Assembly (NCBI GenBank): GCA_003854985.1
Contig: RQOG01000051.1
Location: 1 to 38,033, forward strand
DNA from: Calditrichota bacterium
GTDB taxonomy: Bacteria; Calditrichota; Calditrichia; Calditrichales; Calditrichaceae
DNA length: 38,033 bases
Reading direction: 5' to 3'
A model generated the notes under the pieces. The model did not search any database. It was not told the DNA's origin and saw only the letters and a program-made list of their open reading frames with translations. The position numbers and the translations under genes were made by a program. How positions within the stretch are numbered: position 1 is the first letter of the stretch; every line of letters begins with the position of its first letter. Shown here piece after piece: positions 1 to 7,866 of the stretch.

Positions 1-714
1 AAGTATGCCAATCTGCCCATTATTATTCTTACTTCGTCCGATGATATTAAGGATAAAGTAGACAGCTTTGACGAAGGCGCCGACGAATATATTACCAAGG
101 AAATGGACCGGCAGGAAATCGAAAAAAGGCTGACATCGATTATTCGCCGTTACAGGCAGAATCTGGATAGCAATCCGTTAACGCATCTGCCGGGCAATAA
201 CGTGATACAGCATGAAATCCAGCGTCGAATTTCTGCCGGCGAAACATTTGCGGCCTGTTATTGCGATCTTGATAATTTTAAAGCCTATAACGATGCCTAC
301 GGTTTTGTGGAAGGCGATCAGATTATCCGGTTTAGTGCAGAAGTTATAAAGAAAAGCCTAAAACTTATCGGCAACAGCAATGATTTTTTGGGCCATATCG
401 GCGGTGATGATTTTATTTTCTTGACTACGCCGGATAAAGCGGAAAATATCTGCAATCAGATTTTTTCCTTAATGGATGAAGGAATATCCGGATTCTACAC
501 CGAAGAAGACAGAAACCAGGGATACATAATATCAAAAAACCGTCAGGGTGAAGAACAGCAATTTCCCCTGGTTAGCATTTCTATAGCCGTTGTCAGTAAC
601 GATTTACGCCCGATAAGTTCTCTGGCCGAGGTATCTAAAATTGCCAGTGAACTGAAAAAAGTCGCAAAAAACAAACCAGGGAACAGTTATGCCTTTGATC
701 AGAGAATTCAATAA
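1..714 (+). CDS. REC-GGDEF response regulator, 5' truncated by window
   Basis: The reading frame is open from the first base. The first ATG (nt 103) is internal, because the codons before it encode the end of a receiver domain (LPIIILTSSDD, then GADEYITKE with the conserved Lys). After this half REC domain comes the linker NPLTHLPGN and a GGDEF domain with DLDNFKAYNDAYGF and the active-site motif IGGDDF near nt 400. GGDDF in place of GGDEF is, as far as I recall, normal for this NPLTxLPGN subfamily, so diguanylate cyclase activity (c-di-GMP synthesis) is possible. No RxxD inhibitory site lies just upstream of the motif. The protein is cytoplasmic and should be phosphorylated by an unseen kinase. 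Its 3' end overlaps the next gene by 26 bp, so the two are probably co-transcribed. The phospho-accepting Asp lies outside the window. Confidence 0.9.
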   Translation, partial: KYANLPIIILTSSDDIKDKVDSFDEGADEYITKEMDRQEIEKRLTSIIRRYRQNLDSNPLTHLPGNNVIQHEIQRRISAGETFAACYCDLDNFKAYNDAYGFVEGDQIIRFSAEVIKKSLKLIGNSNDFLGHIGGDDFIFLTTPDKAENICNQIFSLMDEGISGFYTEEDRNQGYIISKNRQGEEQQFPLVSISIAVVSNDLRPISSLAEVSKIASELKKVAKNKPGNSYAFDQRIQ

Positions 715-1222
715 AAAAATCAGCCTGCTTTTAATTCTGCTTGTTTTATCCGGTTGCATGACAAGCAAAACCGGCCGGATTCCCGAAAAGGAGAATGACG
801 ACAGAACTAAAATTGAAAAAGCCGATCTGCTTCTGGAGAAAGGCCAATACAGGAAAGCACACAAAATTCTAACGGATTTATTAGCTGATCATCCCTATTC
901 ATCCTATACCGATGACGCTCAATACCGGCTGGCGTATCTGCATGTGGTTGCAGACGATAAAAATCCCTATTTCAATTATCGGCAGGCCAGGAAGCATTTT
1001 ATGGAATTTGTTAGCATATTTCCCAAAAGCAAATATGTTAGCCCTTGTAATAATTGGCTAAAAATTCTAAATTTAGCCCTTGAATCGGAGAAAAAGAATG
1101 CGTCGCCGCGTGATGGGAAAAATGAATGTAAAGGATTGGAAAATAAGGTAAAAGCACTATCCGAAGAGAATAAAAAACTGCGGGAAATTATCAGGGATTT
1201 TGAATCGGTGTTGGAAAGATAA
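689..1222 (+). CDS. lipoprotein with TPR-like repeats and C-terminal coiled coil
   Basis: A 177-residue protein with a basic start, a hydrophobic segment (LLLILLVL) and the lipobox LSGC with Cys23, so a type II signal peptide and lipid anchor are predicted. Residues about 45-130 resemble a BamD/YbgF-type helical repeat (KADLLLEKGQYRKAHKILT, then DDAQYRLAYLH). The last 30 residues (LENKVKALSEENKKLREI) form a heptad-rich coiled coil. BamD-like proteins help outer-membrane assembly and YbgF-like proteins work with Tol-Pal, but this one is shorter than either and I cannot assign a partner. It starts inside the end of the REC-GGDEF gene and is followed 15 bp later by accC, so it lies in the same transcription unit. 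Its function is unknown beyond envelope localisation. Confidence 0.8.
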   Translation: MPLIREFNKKISLLLILLVLSGCMTSKTGRIPEKENDDRTKIEKADLLLEKGQYRKAHKILTDLLADHPYSSYTDDAQYRLAYLHVVADDKNPYFNYRQARKHFMEFVSIFPKSKYVSPCNNWLKILNLALESEKKNASPRDGKNECKGLENKVKALSEENKKLREIIRDFESVLER

Positions 1223-1237
1223 GGGTAAGGAGGAAAA

Positions 1238-2587
1238 TTGTTTAAAAAAGTATTGATTGCAAACAGGGGTGAAATTGCTTTAAGAATAATCAGAGCCTGT
1301 AAGGAATTGGGATTAAAAACCGTTGCAGTCCATTCAGAAGCCGACACCGATTCGCTGCATGTGCGGTTTGCCGATGAAGCTATTTGCATTGGGCCGGCGC
1401 CGGGAAATCTTAGTTATCTTAAACCCATAAATCATCTTTCTGCCGCCGAAATAACCGGTGCGGACGCCATACATCCCGGATATGGATTCTTAGCAGAGAA
1501 TGCCGAGTTTGCAGAAATGGTTTCCACGAGCAAAATTAAATTTATAGGTCCTGATGCGGACGTTATCCGTAAAATGGGTAACAAGTCCATGGCCAAGGAA
1601 GTGATGAAGAATGCCGGAGTCCCTGTCGTTCCCGGGAGTGACGGGGCTTTGAGCAATGTGGAAGAAGGTAAAAAATTAGTGGAAAAAATCGGATTTCCCG
1701 TTATTCTCAAAGCGGTTTCCGGCGGCGGTGGTCGCGGAATGCGTATTGTCCGATCGATGGCTGAATTTCAGAGTAATTTCCAGATGGCGCAGGCCGAAGC
1801 TCAGGGCGCTTTTGGCGATCCGAATCTTTATCTGGAAAAGTATATTGAAAATCCCCGGCATATCGAAATTCAGATTATGGCCGATCAGCATGGCAACGCG
1901 ATTCATTATGGCGAAAGAGAATGCAGTATTCAACGCCGGCATCAGAAGCTGATTGAAGAAGCTCCGTCTGTGGTGGTATCGCCGGAATTAAGAAAAAAAA
2001 TGGGCGAAATTTCCGTGCGAGGGGCATTGGAAGCAAAATACGAAGGTGCAGGGACAATAGAGTTTTTACTCGATAAGGACAATAATTTCTATTTTATGGA
2101 AATGAATACACGTATCCAGGTTGAACACCCGGTGACAGAAATGGCCTACGATGTAGACCTGTTAAAAGAACAAATTCTGGTGGCCGGCGGAGAAAAATTA
2201 AATCACAGCCAGAATAAAATTATTATAAAAGGGCATGCCATTGAATGCCGCATTAACGCGGAAAACTGGGAAAAGAATTTTATGCCGCATCCCGGTCAGA
2301 TAACCAGCTTCCATATACCGGGCGGACCAGGCATCCGCGTAGATTCCCATGCTTACCAGCGTTATAATATTCCTCCTTTTTACGATTCGCTGGTGGCCAA
2401 GCTGATTGCTTACGGAAAAGATCGTAAAGAAGCGCTGTTAAGATTAAACAGAGCGCTTGAAGAGTTTATCATCGAGGGCGTGAAAACAACAATACCATTT
2501 CATAAAAAATTAATTCAACGAAAAGAGTTTATAGAAGGCAATTTTGATACCGGCTTTCTGGAGCGGATCAATTTGCTGGAAGATTAA
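1238..2587 (+). CDS. accC: biotin carboxylase (acetyl-CoA carboxylase subunit or related)
   Basis: A 449-residue ATP-grasp enzyme that carboxylates biotin on a carrier protein using ATP and bicarbonate. Visible marks are the N-terminal [25 protein letters not shown], the glycine-rich ATP loop [11 protein letters not shown], and the catalytic segment [15 protein letters not shown]. The length matches E. coli AccC (449). The start is TTG with an excellent Shine-Dalgarno (AAGGAGG at 1227-1233) just upstream. AccC normally pairs with the biotin carrier AccB, but no BCCP gene or carboxyltransferase is present here. The next gene is gcvH, which has the same carrier-domain fold but is lipoylated. 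It could serve fatty-acid synthesis, propionyl-CoA carboxylase or pyruvate carboxylase, and the sequence alone does not decide. Confidence 0.95.
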   Translation: MFKKVLIANRGEIALRIIRACKELGLKTVAVHSEADTDSLHVRFADEAICIGPAPGNLSYLKPINHLSAAEITGADAIHPGYGFLAENAEFAEMVSTSKIKFIGPDADVIRKMGNKSMAKEVMKNAGVPVVPGSDGALSNVEEGKKLVEKIGFPVILKAVSGGGGRGMRIVRSMAEFQSNFQMAQAEAQGAFGDPNLYLEKYIENPRHIEIQIMADQHGNAIHYGERECSIQRRHQKLIEEAPSVVVSPELRKKMGEISVRGALEAKYEGAGTIEFLLDKDNNFYFMEMNTRIQVEHPVTEMAYDVDLLKEQILVAGGEKLNHSQNKIIIKGHAIECRINAENWEKNFMPHPGQITSFHIPGGPGIRVDSHAYQRYNIPPFYDSLVAKLIAYGKDRKEALLRLNRALEEFIIEGVKTTIPFHKKLIQRKEFIEGNFDTGFLERINLLED

Positions 2588-2604
2588 GCGATGTGGAGGT
2601 AGTA

Positions 2605-2982
2605 ATGAATGTACCGCAAGATTTAAAGTATACCAAAGATCATGAATGGGCAAAGGTTGAAGGCAATGTGATTACAGTGGGTATCACCGATTATGCGCAG
2701 GGCGAGTTAGGCGATGTGGTGTATGTGGATTTGCCTTCCGTTGGAGACGCTGTGAAAAAAGAGGGCAGTTTCGGATCAATTGAAGCGGTTAAAGCCGTGG
2801 CCGATCTTTTCAGTCCGGCCAGCGGAGAAATCGCCGAAATTAATGAGGATATTAAGCAGTCTCCTGAAATCATTAATAAAGATCCTTATGGCAAAGGCTG
2901 GATGGTAAAGATTAAATTAACGGATGTTTCTGAGCTTGATATGCTGATGGATGCAAAAGCCTATCAGGAACATATCAGTTAG
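2605..2982 (+). CDS. gcvH: glycine cleavage system H protein
   Basis: A 125-residue lipoyl carrier that shuttles the aminomethyl group between the P, T and L proteins of the glycine cleavage system. It begins MNVPQDLKYTKDHEWAKVEG and contains DYAQGELGDVVYVDLP, and the lipoylation motif GSIEAVKAVADLFSP places the lipoyl-lysine at Lys63, one residue from the E. coli position. I chose the ATG at 2605 over an in-frame GTG at 2593 because that GTG lies inside the ribosome-binding site (TGGAGGT, 2594-2600). It follows accC by 17 bp and is probably co-transcribed with it. The motif is clearly that of a lipoyl carrier, not the AMKM biotin motif. Confidence 0.96.
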   Translation: MNVPQDLKYTKDHEWAKVEGNVITVGITDYAQGELGDVVYVDLPSVGDAVKKEGSFGSIEAVKAVADLFSPASGEIAEINEDIKQSPEIINKDPYGKGWMVKIKLTDVSELDMLMDAKAYQEHIS

Positions 2983-3003
2983 CATAGAAATATATCCGGG
3001 CTG

Positions 3004-3017
3004 CCTGATAAAACAGG
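3004..3017 (+). other. short hairpin after gcvH
   Basis: CCTG and CAGG flank an ATAAAA loop shortly after the gcvH stop, followed by TTTATTGTGTTTAT. It could be a weak attenuator or terminator between gcvH and gcvPA, but the four-base stem is too short to be sure. The rest of the 269-bp gap shows no glycine-riboswitch-like paired purine-rich fold that I can recognise. Confidence 0.25.
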
Positions 3018-3164
3018 TTTATTGTGTTTATGGATAAAAATCACATATAAATAGACGGCAGCGCGTTTAAACATTTCATATCAGGGAAGATCTTTTTAAA
3101 TATGCACCGGCAATATGTAAGGCCAGGTTTGTAAATGATCTTTGAATGCAATCCGATATTGCGC

Positions 3165-3193
3165 TTGATAGTGAAATATTTATTTGATAAAAT
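3165..3193 (+). promoter_or_regulatory. sigma70-type promoter before gcvPA
   Basis: TTGATA (3165-3170) and TAAAAT (3188-3193) are separated by exactly 17 bp, 58 bp upstream of the gcvPA start. The gap between gcvH and gcvPA has no other function visible, so a separate promoter for the gcvPA-regulator-gcvPB unit is reasonable. The same architecture appears before pdxS. Confidence 0.55.
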
Positions 3194-3251
3194 ACATTTC
3201 GTAAAATAGAGAGTTAAACAAAACGTTTTAACCAGGAAAAGCAGGTCTGAT

Positions 3252-4586
3252 ATGGCATATCTATCAAATTCGGAAAAAGATGTAAAACAGATGCTTAAAA
3301 CTATCGGGGTCAATAGTTTCGATGATCTTATTAAAAACATTCCTCAGGCGCTCCGGTTTAAAAATAAATTTAACATCCCCGAAGCTGTATCTGAATATGA
3401 AATCAGCCGTATTATGCAGGACCTGTCCGGGAAAAATACCAATTATATTTCTTTTATGGGCGGCGGCACTTATGATCATTATGTGCCCGCTATCGTGGAA
3501 TCGTTGATTTCACGCTCGGAATTCTATACTTCCTATACGCCTTATCAGCCGGAAGTCAGTCAGGGGAATCTGCAGGCGATCTATGAATTTCAGTCTATGG
3601 TTTGCGAACTTACCCAGATGGACGTTACCAATGCCTCCATGTACGAAGCCGGTTCAGCTTTAGCCGAAGCGGTTCTGCTGGCGCTTAATCATACCGGTAA
3701 GAATAAAGTTCTGATTCCTTCCACGCTTAATCCCCGGTATAAAATGCTGATCAGCACTTATATTGCCAATATGGATATCACTATGGAAGAAATTCCGGCG
3801 GATGATTTCACAATGGATATTAACTCATACATGGATTTGTATGATGAGCAGGTGGGCGCTGTCGTTATTCAGAATCCGAATTATTTCGGGTTTTTGGAAG
3901 ATATCGATACCCTTATTTCCAGAAGGGGATCATCGCAAGCCATGTTTATCATGGTTTATAATCCCATATCTTTAGGTTTGTTAAAAACGCCCGGAGAATA
4001 TGGGATGGACATTGCGGTAGCCGAAGGCCAGGTTTTGGGAAATCAGCAGAATTATGGCGGGCCTTATGTTGGTCTTTTTTCGGTAAATGAAAAACTTGTG
4101 CGTAAGATTCCCGGCAGAATTTCCGGGATTACCAAAGATATTGAAGGCAGACAGGGCTTTGTATTAACGTTGCAAACCCGTGAACAGCATATCAGGCGGG
4201 ATAAAGCGACTTCCAATATCTGCACTAATTCGGGATTGATGGCCCTGGCTGCGGGCATCTATTTAGCCACGATCGGTAAAGCGGGTATCCGCGGGCTCGC
4301 AGAATTATGCCTGCAAAAAGCGCATTATCTAGCGGATAATCTGCTTAAAATTAATAAAGTGCAAATAGCCGGGAAAGCTCCGTTTTTTAATGAATTTACC
4401 GTTAAATTACCGGTGAAAGCGCAGAAAGTGGTTGAACAGGCAAAAGGGTATGGTATTATGCCTGGAATAAATCTGGATAAGTCCGGGTACGAAGATCATC
4501 TGTTAATCGCCGTAACCGAAAAACGAACCAGGGAAGAAATGGATTTACTGATAGACTGTGTAAAAGAAGCTGTTTTAAAAGGATGA
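3252..4586 (+). CDS. gcvPA: glycine dehydrogenase (decarboxylating) subunit 1
   Basis: A 444-residue N-terminal half of the split P protein, a PLP enzyme that with subunit 2 decarboxylates glycine and passes the aminomethyl group to lipoyl-GcvH (the reaction is reversible). Family hallmarks are FMGGGTYDHYVPAIVESLISR, YTPYQPEVSQGNLQAIYEFQ, QNPNYFGFLEDI and GGPYVGLFSVNEKLVRKIPGR. The length fits the two-subunit form. The PLP-binding lysine is not here but in gcvPB, as expected. The stop overlaps the start of the following response-regulator gene (ATGA), indicating translational coupling. gcvT and the lipoamide dehydrogenase gene are not in the window. Confidence 0.96.
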   Translation: MAYLSNSEKDVKQMLKTIGVNSFDDLIKNIPQALRFKNKFNIPEAVSEYEISRIMQDLSGKNTNYISFMGGGTYDHYVPAIVESLISRSEFYTSYTPYQPEVSQGNLQAIYEFQSMVCELTQMDVTNASMYEAGSALAEAVLLALNHTGKNKVLIPSTLNPRYKMLISTYIANMDITMEEIPADDFTMDINSYMDLYDEQVGAVVIQNPNYFGFLEDIDTLISRRGSSQAMFIMVYNPISLGLLKTPGEYGMDIAVAEGQVLGNQQNYGGPYVGLFSVNEKLVRKIPGRISGITKDIEGRQGFVLTLQTREQHIRRDKATSNICTNSGLMALAAGIYLATIGKAGIRGLAELCLQKAHYLADNLLKINKVQIAGKAPFFNEFTVKLPVKAQKVVEQAKGYGIMPGINLDKSGYEDHLLIAVTEKRTREEMDLLIDCVKEAVLKG

Positions 4587-5623
4587 TTATGCCGCGTATA
4601 TTATTAGCTGACGATAATGAAGAAATGCTGGATACACTGGAAAGAATATTCGCTTTTTATGATTTCGAGGTGTTAAAAGCAGTGAATGGAAAAGAAGCGA
4701 TCGAAATCGCCAATAAAAACAATCCCGATATTATTTTGCTCGACGGTATGATGCCTGTAATGGATGGCTTCGAAGCCTGCAAAATCCTTAAATCAAAGAA
4801 AAAAACCAAGGATATCCCCATTGTATTTCTGACGGCTAATTATACTCTGGAAAAACACCGGATTACAGGACTGGAACTGGGGGCGGATGATTATCTGTTA
4901 AAGCCATTTAACTCCAAAGAACTTGTCGCCAGAAGTAAGGCTATTCTTAAGAGAAACGAGCTGCTCAGAAAGCTCAAGTCCGAAAATGAAAACCTGACTC
5001 ATAAAAATGAAGAGATGGAACAGGAAATACGCAGCCTGGTGGATCGTTCAAAGACAACAGGATTAAATGAACTGATTGATCATCTGACCGGATTATACAG
5101 CTATCCTTTTTTCGAAAAAAGGTTAAAAGAAGAATATGAGCGGGCCGTGAGGCATAGTTTACCCTTATCAATGGTTATGGTTCATATCCATAACCTGAGT
5201 AAAATAAATGATAAATTCGGCTACCAGACAGGCAATTATATAATTATTAAATTAGCCAATAATCTGATAACAAAAACGCGTGTTTCAGATATTCTGGCCC
5301 GTTCGGAAAACAACCGGTTCTATGTATTGCTACCCCAAACGGATGAACATGGCGCATATCTCGAAGCGGAAAGAATAAGAATCACCCTTTCGGATACCGA
5401 TTATCTCAGCAAAGAGTTTATGGATGATGCCAGAATAAACCGGCGCAAGGGCGGAGAACTTAATAAAATCGAAGTTAATCTTGGCGTCGCAACCTATATG
5501 CCCGATCCGGAAGCGGATGATAAAAATACGGAAGCCGATTTGCTTAACAACACGACGGCGGCTCTTAAACGTTCCATATTAATGGGACGCAATAAAACAT
5601 ATGTCTATCAATCTGAACAATGA
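4583..5623 (+). CDS. response regulator with degenerate GGDEF domain
   Basis: A 346-residue protein. Residues 4-120 are a REC domain with acidic pocket Asp10-Asp11, phospho-acceptor Asp54 (ILLDGMMP), Thr84 and Lys107 (LLKPF). Residues about 125-155 look like a coiled coil. Residues about 165-340 are a GGDEF-like domain (DHLTGLYSYPFF), but the active-site motif expected after LAR reads SENNRF instead of YGGDEF. Both glycines and the catalytic acid are missing, so cyclase activity is not expected. It probably acts as a phosphorylation-controlled binding or GTP/c-di-GMP-sensing protein. It starts inside the gcvPA stop codon and ends 15 bp before gcvPB, in the middle of a metabolic operon. An ATG two codons downstream (MPRILL) is an equally good start. 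Confidence 0.9.
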   Translation: MIMPRILLADDNEEMLDTLERIFAFYDFEVLKAVNGKEAIEIANKNNPDIILLDGMMPVMDGFEACKILKSKKKTKDIPIVFLTANYTLEKHRITGLELGADDYLLKPFNSKELVARSKAILKRNELLRKLKSENENLTHKNEEMEQEIRSLVDRSKTTGLNELIDHLTGLYSYPFFEKRLKEEYERAVRHSLPLSMVMVHIHNLSKINDKFGYQTGNYIIIKLANNLITKTRVSDILARSENNRFYVLLPQTDEHGAYLEAERIRITLSDTDYLSKEFMDDARINRRKGGELNKIEVNLGVATYMPDPEADDKNTEADLLNNTTAALKRSILMGRNKTYVYQSEQ

Positions 5624-5638
5624 TAACTGGGGAAATAA

Positions 5639-7105
5639 ATGTATAGAAAACTGATTTTTGAACTCAGTAAGGAAGGCCGTTCAGGGCATAAACTGCCGCA
5701 GCCCGATGTACCGGTAAAAAATATCACGGACATGTTACCGGGGAAAAAGCTACGTCATAAAGACGCTGATTTACCGCAGGTCGCAGAGAATGAAATTGTC
5801 AGGCATTTTACCAGCCTGTCGGAAATGAATCATAATGTTGATAAGGCCTTTTATCCGCTGGGTTCCTGCACGATGAAATACAATCCTAAAATCAATGAAA
5901 AACTTGCCAGTCTGCCCGGATTTGCCCAGTTGCATCCGGATCAGCCGGAACAAAGCGTACAGGGCGCTCTGCAGATTATGTATGACCTGCAGGAATATCT
6001 GAAAGAATTAACCGGTTTTAGCGCCGTAAGTTTACAGCCGGCAGCCGGGGCGCAGGGCGAAATGACCGGTTTATTGTTGATTCGTAAATATCATCAGATT
6101 AAAGGTAGAAATCCGAAAGTAATTCTGGTGCCGGATTCTGCCCATGGAACCAATCCGGCCAGCGCTGTTATCGCCGGATTTTCTATAAAGACGATACGTT
6201 CCGATAGTAAAGGCATGGTTGATCTGAACGATTTGGAACGACAGGTTGATGAGAATACCGCGGGAATCATGCTGACTAATCCCAGTACGCTCGGTATCTT
6301 TGAATCACAGGTGCTGGAGATAAGGAAAATAATGGACAAGGTCGACGGATTGATGTATATGGATGGCGCAAATATGAACGCGCTTTTCGGGATTGTCCGT
6401 CCTGGTGATATGGGTTTTGATGTTATGCATCTTAACCTGCATAAAAGCTTTTCAACGCCGCATGGCGGTGGAGGGCCGGGTTCCGGTCCGGTGGCCGTTA
6501 ACGAAAAGCTTGAAAATTTTCTGCCGGTTCCATGGATTGTAAAGGTCGAAGACCGTTTTACGCTTGAACATAATGTGCCGGCTTCCATTGGCAAGGTGCA
6601 CAGTTTTTATGGGAATTTTGCTTTATTGGTCAGGGCTTATATTTATTGCCGGATGATCGGCCGGGATGGTTTTAGAAAAGTCTCTGAACATGCTATTATT
6701 AATGCAAATTATCTACGCAAAAAGCTTCAGGGAATTTATGATGTGGGTTATGATATGCCCAGTATGCATGAATTTGTGGTTTCTGCGGAAGCGCAGAAAA
6801 ATCGCGGCGCCAAAGCGCTTGATATTGCCAAACGTTTATTGGATTTCGGCGTTCACCCGCCAACCGTCTATTTTCCGCTGATCGTTAAGGAAGCGTTGAT
6901 GATTGAGCCGACTGAAACGGAGAGCAGGGAAATGCTGGATTATTTTGCAGACGCCTTGATAAAAATTGACCGTGAGATAGACGAAAATCCCGAAGTCGTA
7001 TTAAGCGCTCCGCACACAACGCCGGTAAGAAGACTGGATGAAGCAGGCGCGGCAAGGAATCTTGATATAAATTTTTATAAAAAATCATCAAAAAAGCCGG
7101 AGTGA
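5639..7105 (+). CDS. gcvPB: glycine dehydrogenase (decarboxylating) subunit 2
   Basis: A 488-residue C-terminal half of the split P protein, carrying the PLP site. The segment LNLHKSFSTPHGGGGPGSGP places the Schiff-base lysine at Lys269. Other family marks are FYPLGSCTMKYNPK, LQPAAGAQGEMTGLL, DSAHGTNPASA, MLTNPSTLGIFE, and MYMDGANMNAL with the PLP-ring aspartate. The length fits the bacterial subunit 2. The start is preceded by GGGGAAAT. It sits 15 bp after the regulator that separates it from gcvPA, and is followed 4 bp later by another response regulator. With gcvPA and gcvH it forms the P-H core of the glycine cleavage / reductive glycine reaction. Confidence 0.97.
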   Translation: MYRKLIFELSKEGRSGHKLPQPDVPVKNITDMLPGKKLRHKDADLPQVAENEIVRHFTSLSEMNHNVDKAFYPLGSCTMKYNPKINEKLASLPGFAQLHPDQPEQSVQGALQIMYDLQEYLKELTGFSAVSLQPAAGAQGEMTGLLLIRKYHQIKGRNPKVILVPDSAHGTNPASAVIAGFSIKTIRSDSKGMVDLNDLERQVDENTAGIMLTNPSTLGIFESQVLEIRKIMDKVDGLMYMDGANMNALFGIVRPGDMGFDVMHLNLHKSFSTPHGGGGPGSGPVAVNEKLENFLPVPWIVKVEDRFTLEHNVPASIGKVHSFYGNFALLVRAYIYCRMIGRDGFRKVSEHAIINANYLRKKLQGIYDVGYDMPSMHEFVVSAEAQKNRGAKALDIAKRLLDFGVHPPTVYFPLIVKEALMIEPTETESREMLDYFADALIKIDREIDENPEVVLSAPHTTPVRRLDEAGAARNLDINFYKKSSKKPE

Positions 7106-7109
7106 TTTT

Positions 7110-7847
7110 ATGGCAGCCAAGATATTAATTGTGGATGATAATCCTAATGTTCTTCGTTTATTAAATATCAGTCTGGGAAAGTCCCCGGCCGGATACGAAA
7201 TTATTGAAGCTGAAAACGGCGAAGTGGCTTATGAACTGGCTAATAAAGAAAAGCCCGATCTGATCATTTCCGATATTATGATGCCGCAGATGGATGGCAT
7301 TGAATTATGCTGGATGATCAGGGAAAATTCTGATATACCGATTGTACCATTTATCTTTCTAACTTCTTTTGAAGATCCGGAAACGGAAATCAGAGGATTC
7401 CGCGCCGGCGCCGATGAATATTTGAATAAACCGATTGACCGGAAAGAACTGCTTCGCAGGGTGGAAGATTTATTGAACCGGAATAAAAATCTTAAAAAGA
7501 TGGAAGACAGTACGGAGAAACAAAAAGGTTTTTCCGGCGATTTAAATGATCTTTCTATTGTGGAACTGGTGCAGATGCTTAATCTCAATAAAAAATCGGG
7601 TATTCTGCATATTAAAAGCGATGATCAGGGTGAGATCTATCTGAAAGACGGTCAGCTTCATGCTGTAACCGCCGGGGCAAAAAAAGGTGAAGAAGCCATG
7701 TATCACCTGGTCAGCAAAACGAAAGGCACATTCAGCTTCGAGGCAACGGATGTATCTATCGATTCCAATATACAGAACTCCACCATGAATGTGCTTATGG
7801 AAGCCTGCCGGATTATGGATGAAACCAGGCATATAGAAGGAGAATAA
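7110..7847 (+). CDS. response regulator with DUF4388 (PatA-like) output domain
   Basis: A 245-residue protein. Residues 4-125 are a REC domain with Asp9-Asp10, phospho-acceptor Asp55 (LIISDIMMPQMDG) and Lys107 (LNKPID). Residues about 144-240 match the DUF4388 pattern (LSIVELVQMLNLNKKSGIL, GEIYLKDGQLHAV, EEAMYHLVSKTKGTFSF). DUF4388 occurs in regulators of gliding, polarity and other signalling systems in FCB bacteria and Deltaproteobacteria, and its mechanism is unclear. No DNA-binding domain is visible, so protein-protein output is more likely than direct transcription control. Only 4 bp separate it from gcvPB, so it is transcribed with the gcv genes. Confidence 0.88.
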   Translation: MAAKILIVDDNPNVLRLLNISLGKSPAGYEIIEAENGEVAYELANKEKPDLIISDIMMPQMDGIELCWMIRENSDIPIVPFIFLTSFEDPETEIRGFRAGADEYLNKPIDRKELLRRVEDLLNRNKNLKKMEDSTEKQKGFSGDLNDLSIVELVQMLNLNKKSGILHIKSDDQGEIYLKDGQLHAVTAGAKKGEEAMYHLVSKTKGTFSFEATDVSIDSNIQNSTMNVLMEACRIMDETRHIEGE

Positions 7848-7866
7848 CAACCGTTATTTAAATGCC

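Noticed and set aside
2983..3251. Glycine riboswitch in the gap before gcvPA
   Set aside because: No conserved tandem aptamer pattern was visible; a plain promoter explains the position.
3252..4586. gcvPA as an inactive stand-alone P protein because it lacks the PLP lysine
   Set aside because: This is the normal state of the split P protein; the lysine is in gcvPB (Lys269).
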